A stretch of DNA of 13,369 bases from CAKVLS01 sp045638465 (GTDB lineage Bacteria > Bacillota > Clostridia > Christensenellales > UBA1242). The notes beneath the pieces were generated by a model. It worked only from the letters and a program-made list of their open reading frames with translations. It searched no databases and was not told the DNA's origin. The DNA lies in assembly GCA_045638465.1 (NCBI GenBank), contig JAZUBK010000044.1, forward strand, positions 1 through 13,369, in the 5' to 3' direction. A program made the position numbers and the translations under genes. Positions 12,217 to 13,369 of this stretch are shown here, piece after piece (position 1 is the stretch's first letter; each line of letters begins with the position of its first letter).

Positions 12217-13320
12217 ATGTCAAAAAAATGTATAAAATACGCTTATATTTTTGCCTTGATTTTTTATCTTATTTTGTTATTTTTTAATCTAAATTTTTCA
12301 AGCTTTTCTTATGCCGAAAACGACCCAAAAATTGTAAAATATAACGGCCCAATTTATCATCTTTTTACCCACTGTTTGATAGCCGACACAAGCGTTGCTT
12401 TTGCAAAAAATAACCCTATGCGAAAGCATTACGACACAGACTGCCTCACAGTTTTTGAGTTCCAAAATATCTTGCGAGAGCTATACGAAAATGACTATAT
12501 TTTAATCAAAGCAAATTCTATTTTTGACCCAGCCAAAACTTATGGAACAAAAAAGACTCTTTACCTTCCCGAAGGTAAAAAGCCTGTTATATTATCTTTT
12601 GATGATGTAAACTATGACCGCAAAAAATCTGGAAAAGGCATGGTAGACAAAATAGCGCTAGACCAAGATGGTAAGATTGTCACTTATACCAATGCAATAC
12701 AAGAGCCCTCTTACAATAACGAATTTATAACTATATTAGAAGACTTTGTTTCTAGACATCCTGACTTTTCTTTTATGGGAGCAAAAGGCCTTATCTGTCT
12801 TACTGGTTATGACGGAATACTAGGCTATCGAACAAATCAAGATAGCCCTGATAAAGAGTCCGAAATTGCAGCAGTAAAACCTGTAATTGCAAGACTAAAA
12901 GATCTTGGCTGGGAGTTTGCAAGTCACTCATACGGCCACTATCATATGAAAAAAATTTCTTTTGAAAAATTCAAGGAAGACGCAAATAAATGGAAATCAG
13001 AAGTTGAATCTTTAGTTGGAAAAACTGCAATTTATGTCTACCCGTATGGAGAAAGAGAAATATTAGATAGTGATGGAAATTTAAGCGCTAAACATCAATA
13101 TCTTGAAAAAATGGGCTTTAGACTATTTTGTGGTGTTGGTGTTAAATCTTATTTTAGTTATCTTCCTAATCCACTCAATAAAAAGATTTTATTTATGGAT
13201 CGAACACCCCTTGACGGCTATACCCTACAAAACAATTACACTGCTCTATCACACCTATTTGACATAAAAAAAGTATACGATAATGATAGAGATATAAAGC
13301 TTGAAGATTTTTGTATCTAA
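12217..13320 (+). CDS. Exported polysaccharide deacetylase (NodB homology domain)
   Basis: This 367-residue protein has a hydrophobic export signal (about 8-33, possible cleavage after SYA). The NodB-type catalytic motifs are present. Motif 1 is LSFDDVNY, with Asp129 as presumed base and Asp130 as metal ligand. Motif 2 is HSYGH, with His237 and His241 as metal ligands. The motif 3 region is YVYPYGE (273-279), where Val replaces the arginine found in many members. Members remove N- or O-acetyl groups from peptidoglycan, chitin-like or capsular sugars outside the cell. Motifs 1 and 2 are 107 residues apart, about twice the spacing in compact family members, owing to an insertion around residues 131-190. 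The N-terminal segment IYHLFTHCLIAD contains His48 and His52, possibly part of the active-site side of the domain. It is transcribed divergently from the spoIIQ cluster. A spore-cortex role is possible but rests only on location and a weak promoter; the substrate cannot be told. Confidence 0.9.
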   Translation: MSKKCIKYAYIFALIFYLILLFFNLNFSSFSYAENDPKIVKYNGPIYHLFTHCLIADTSVAFAKNNPMRKHYDTDCLTVFEFQNILRELYENDYILIKANSIFDPAKTYGTKKTLYLPEGKKPVILSFDDVNYDRKKSGKGMVDKIALDQDGKIVTYTNAIQEPSYNNEFITILEDFVSRHPDFSFMGAKGLICLTGYDGILGYRTNQDSPDKESEIAAVKPVIARLKDLGWEFASHSYGHYHMKKISFEKFKEDANKWKSEVESLVGKTAIYVYPYGEREILDSDGNLSAKHQYLEKMGFRLFCGVGVKSYFSYLPNPLNKKILFMDRTPLDGYTLQNNYTALSHLFDIKKVYDNDRDIKLEDFCI

Positions 13321-13369
13321 AATACTTCTTGAGGTTTTTATAAAATATCCTAAAGTATTGTTTGTATAA

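Noticed and set aside
13321..13359. AATACTT / AAGTATT inverted repeat after the deacetylase gene as a terminator
   Set aside because: The stem is only 7 bp, AT-rich, with a 25-nt loop and no T run; the window ends before a better terminator could be seen.

Overview
The window looks like part of the chromosome of a spore-forming, AT-rich Firmicute, most likely an uncultured clostridial lineage. The evidence is a clear SpoIIID regulator behind a near-consensus sigma-E-type promoter, a SpoIIQ-like LytM protein, an orphan acyl carrier protein, Gram-positive-style promoters (TTGACA/TATAAT) and ribosome binding sites, and simple hairpin plus T-run terminators. Nothing suggests a phage, plasmid, insertion sequence, CRISPR array or structural RNA gene. 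No stretch over 300 bases lacks a gene.

Region 1 (1-10196, minus strand) is one uninterrupted reading frame that runs off the left edge. I checked every in-frame triplet for stops and found none in 3398 codons. It encodes the N-terminal part of a giant predicted secreted lipoprotein. After a lipoprotein signal (Cys22) come a block of Ig-like beta-domains (about residues 23-942), a GLUG-repeat block (about 943-1564), a second Ig-like block (about 1565-2419), and two further GLUG modules (about 2420-3398 and beyond). The gene has its own perfect-consensus vegetative promoter (TTGACA, 17 bp, TATAAT). It is probably a surface adhesin or scaffold; its C-terminus is outside the window.

Region 2 (10343-12136, minus strand) is a small sporulation cluster with one housekeeping gene inside it. 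In transcription order it holds a short exported protein resembling the C-terminal part of YwmB, spoIIQ-like, acpP and spoIIID. acpP and spoIIID each have their own promoter and end in their own rho-independent terminator. spoIIID would be switched on by sigma-E in the mother cell. SpoIIQ acts at the forespore side of the engulfment septum. acpP has a sigma-A promoter with an extended -10 and is probably constitutive.

Region 3 (12217-13320, plus strand) is a divergently transcribed, exported polysaccharide deacetylase. A weak sigma-E/K-like promoter in the 80-bp divergent spacer, and the neighbouring spore genes, hint at a role in spore envelope or peptidoglycan modification. This is inference.

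The most unusual object is the giant lipoprotein. Points of second interest are the acpP insertion in the spore cluster, the reduced YwmB-like gene placed directly before spoIIQ, the mixed catalytic site of SpoIIQ, and the unusual ribosome binding sites shared by the two spore genes.
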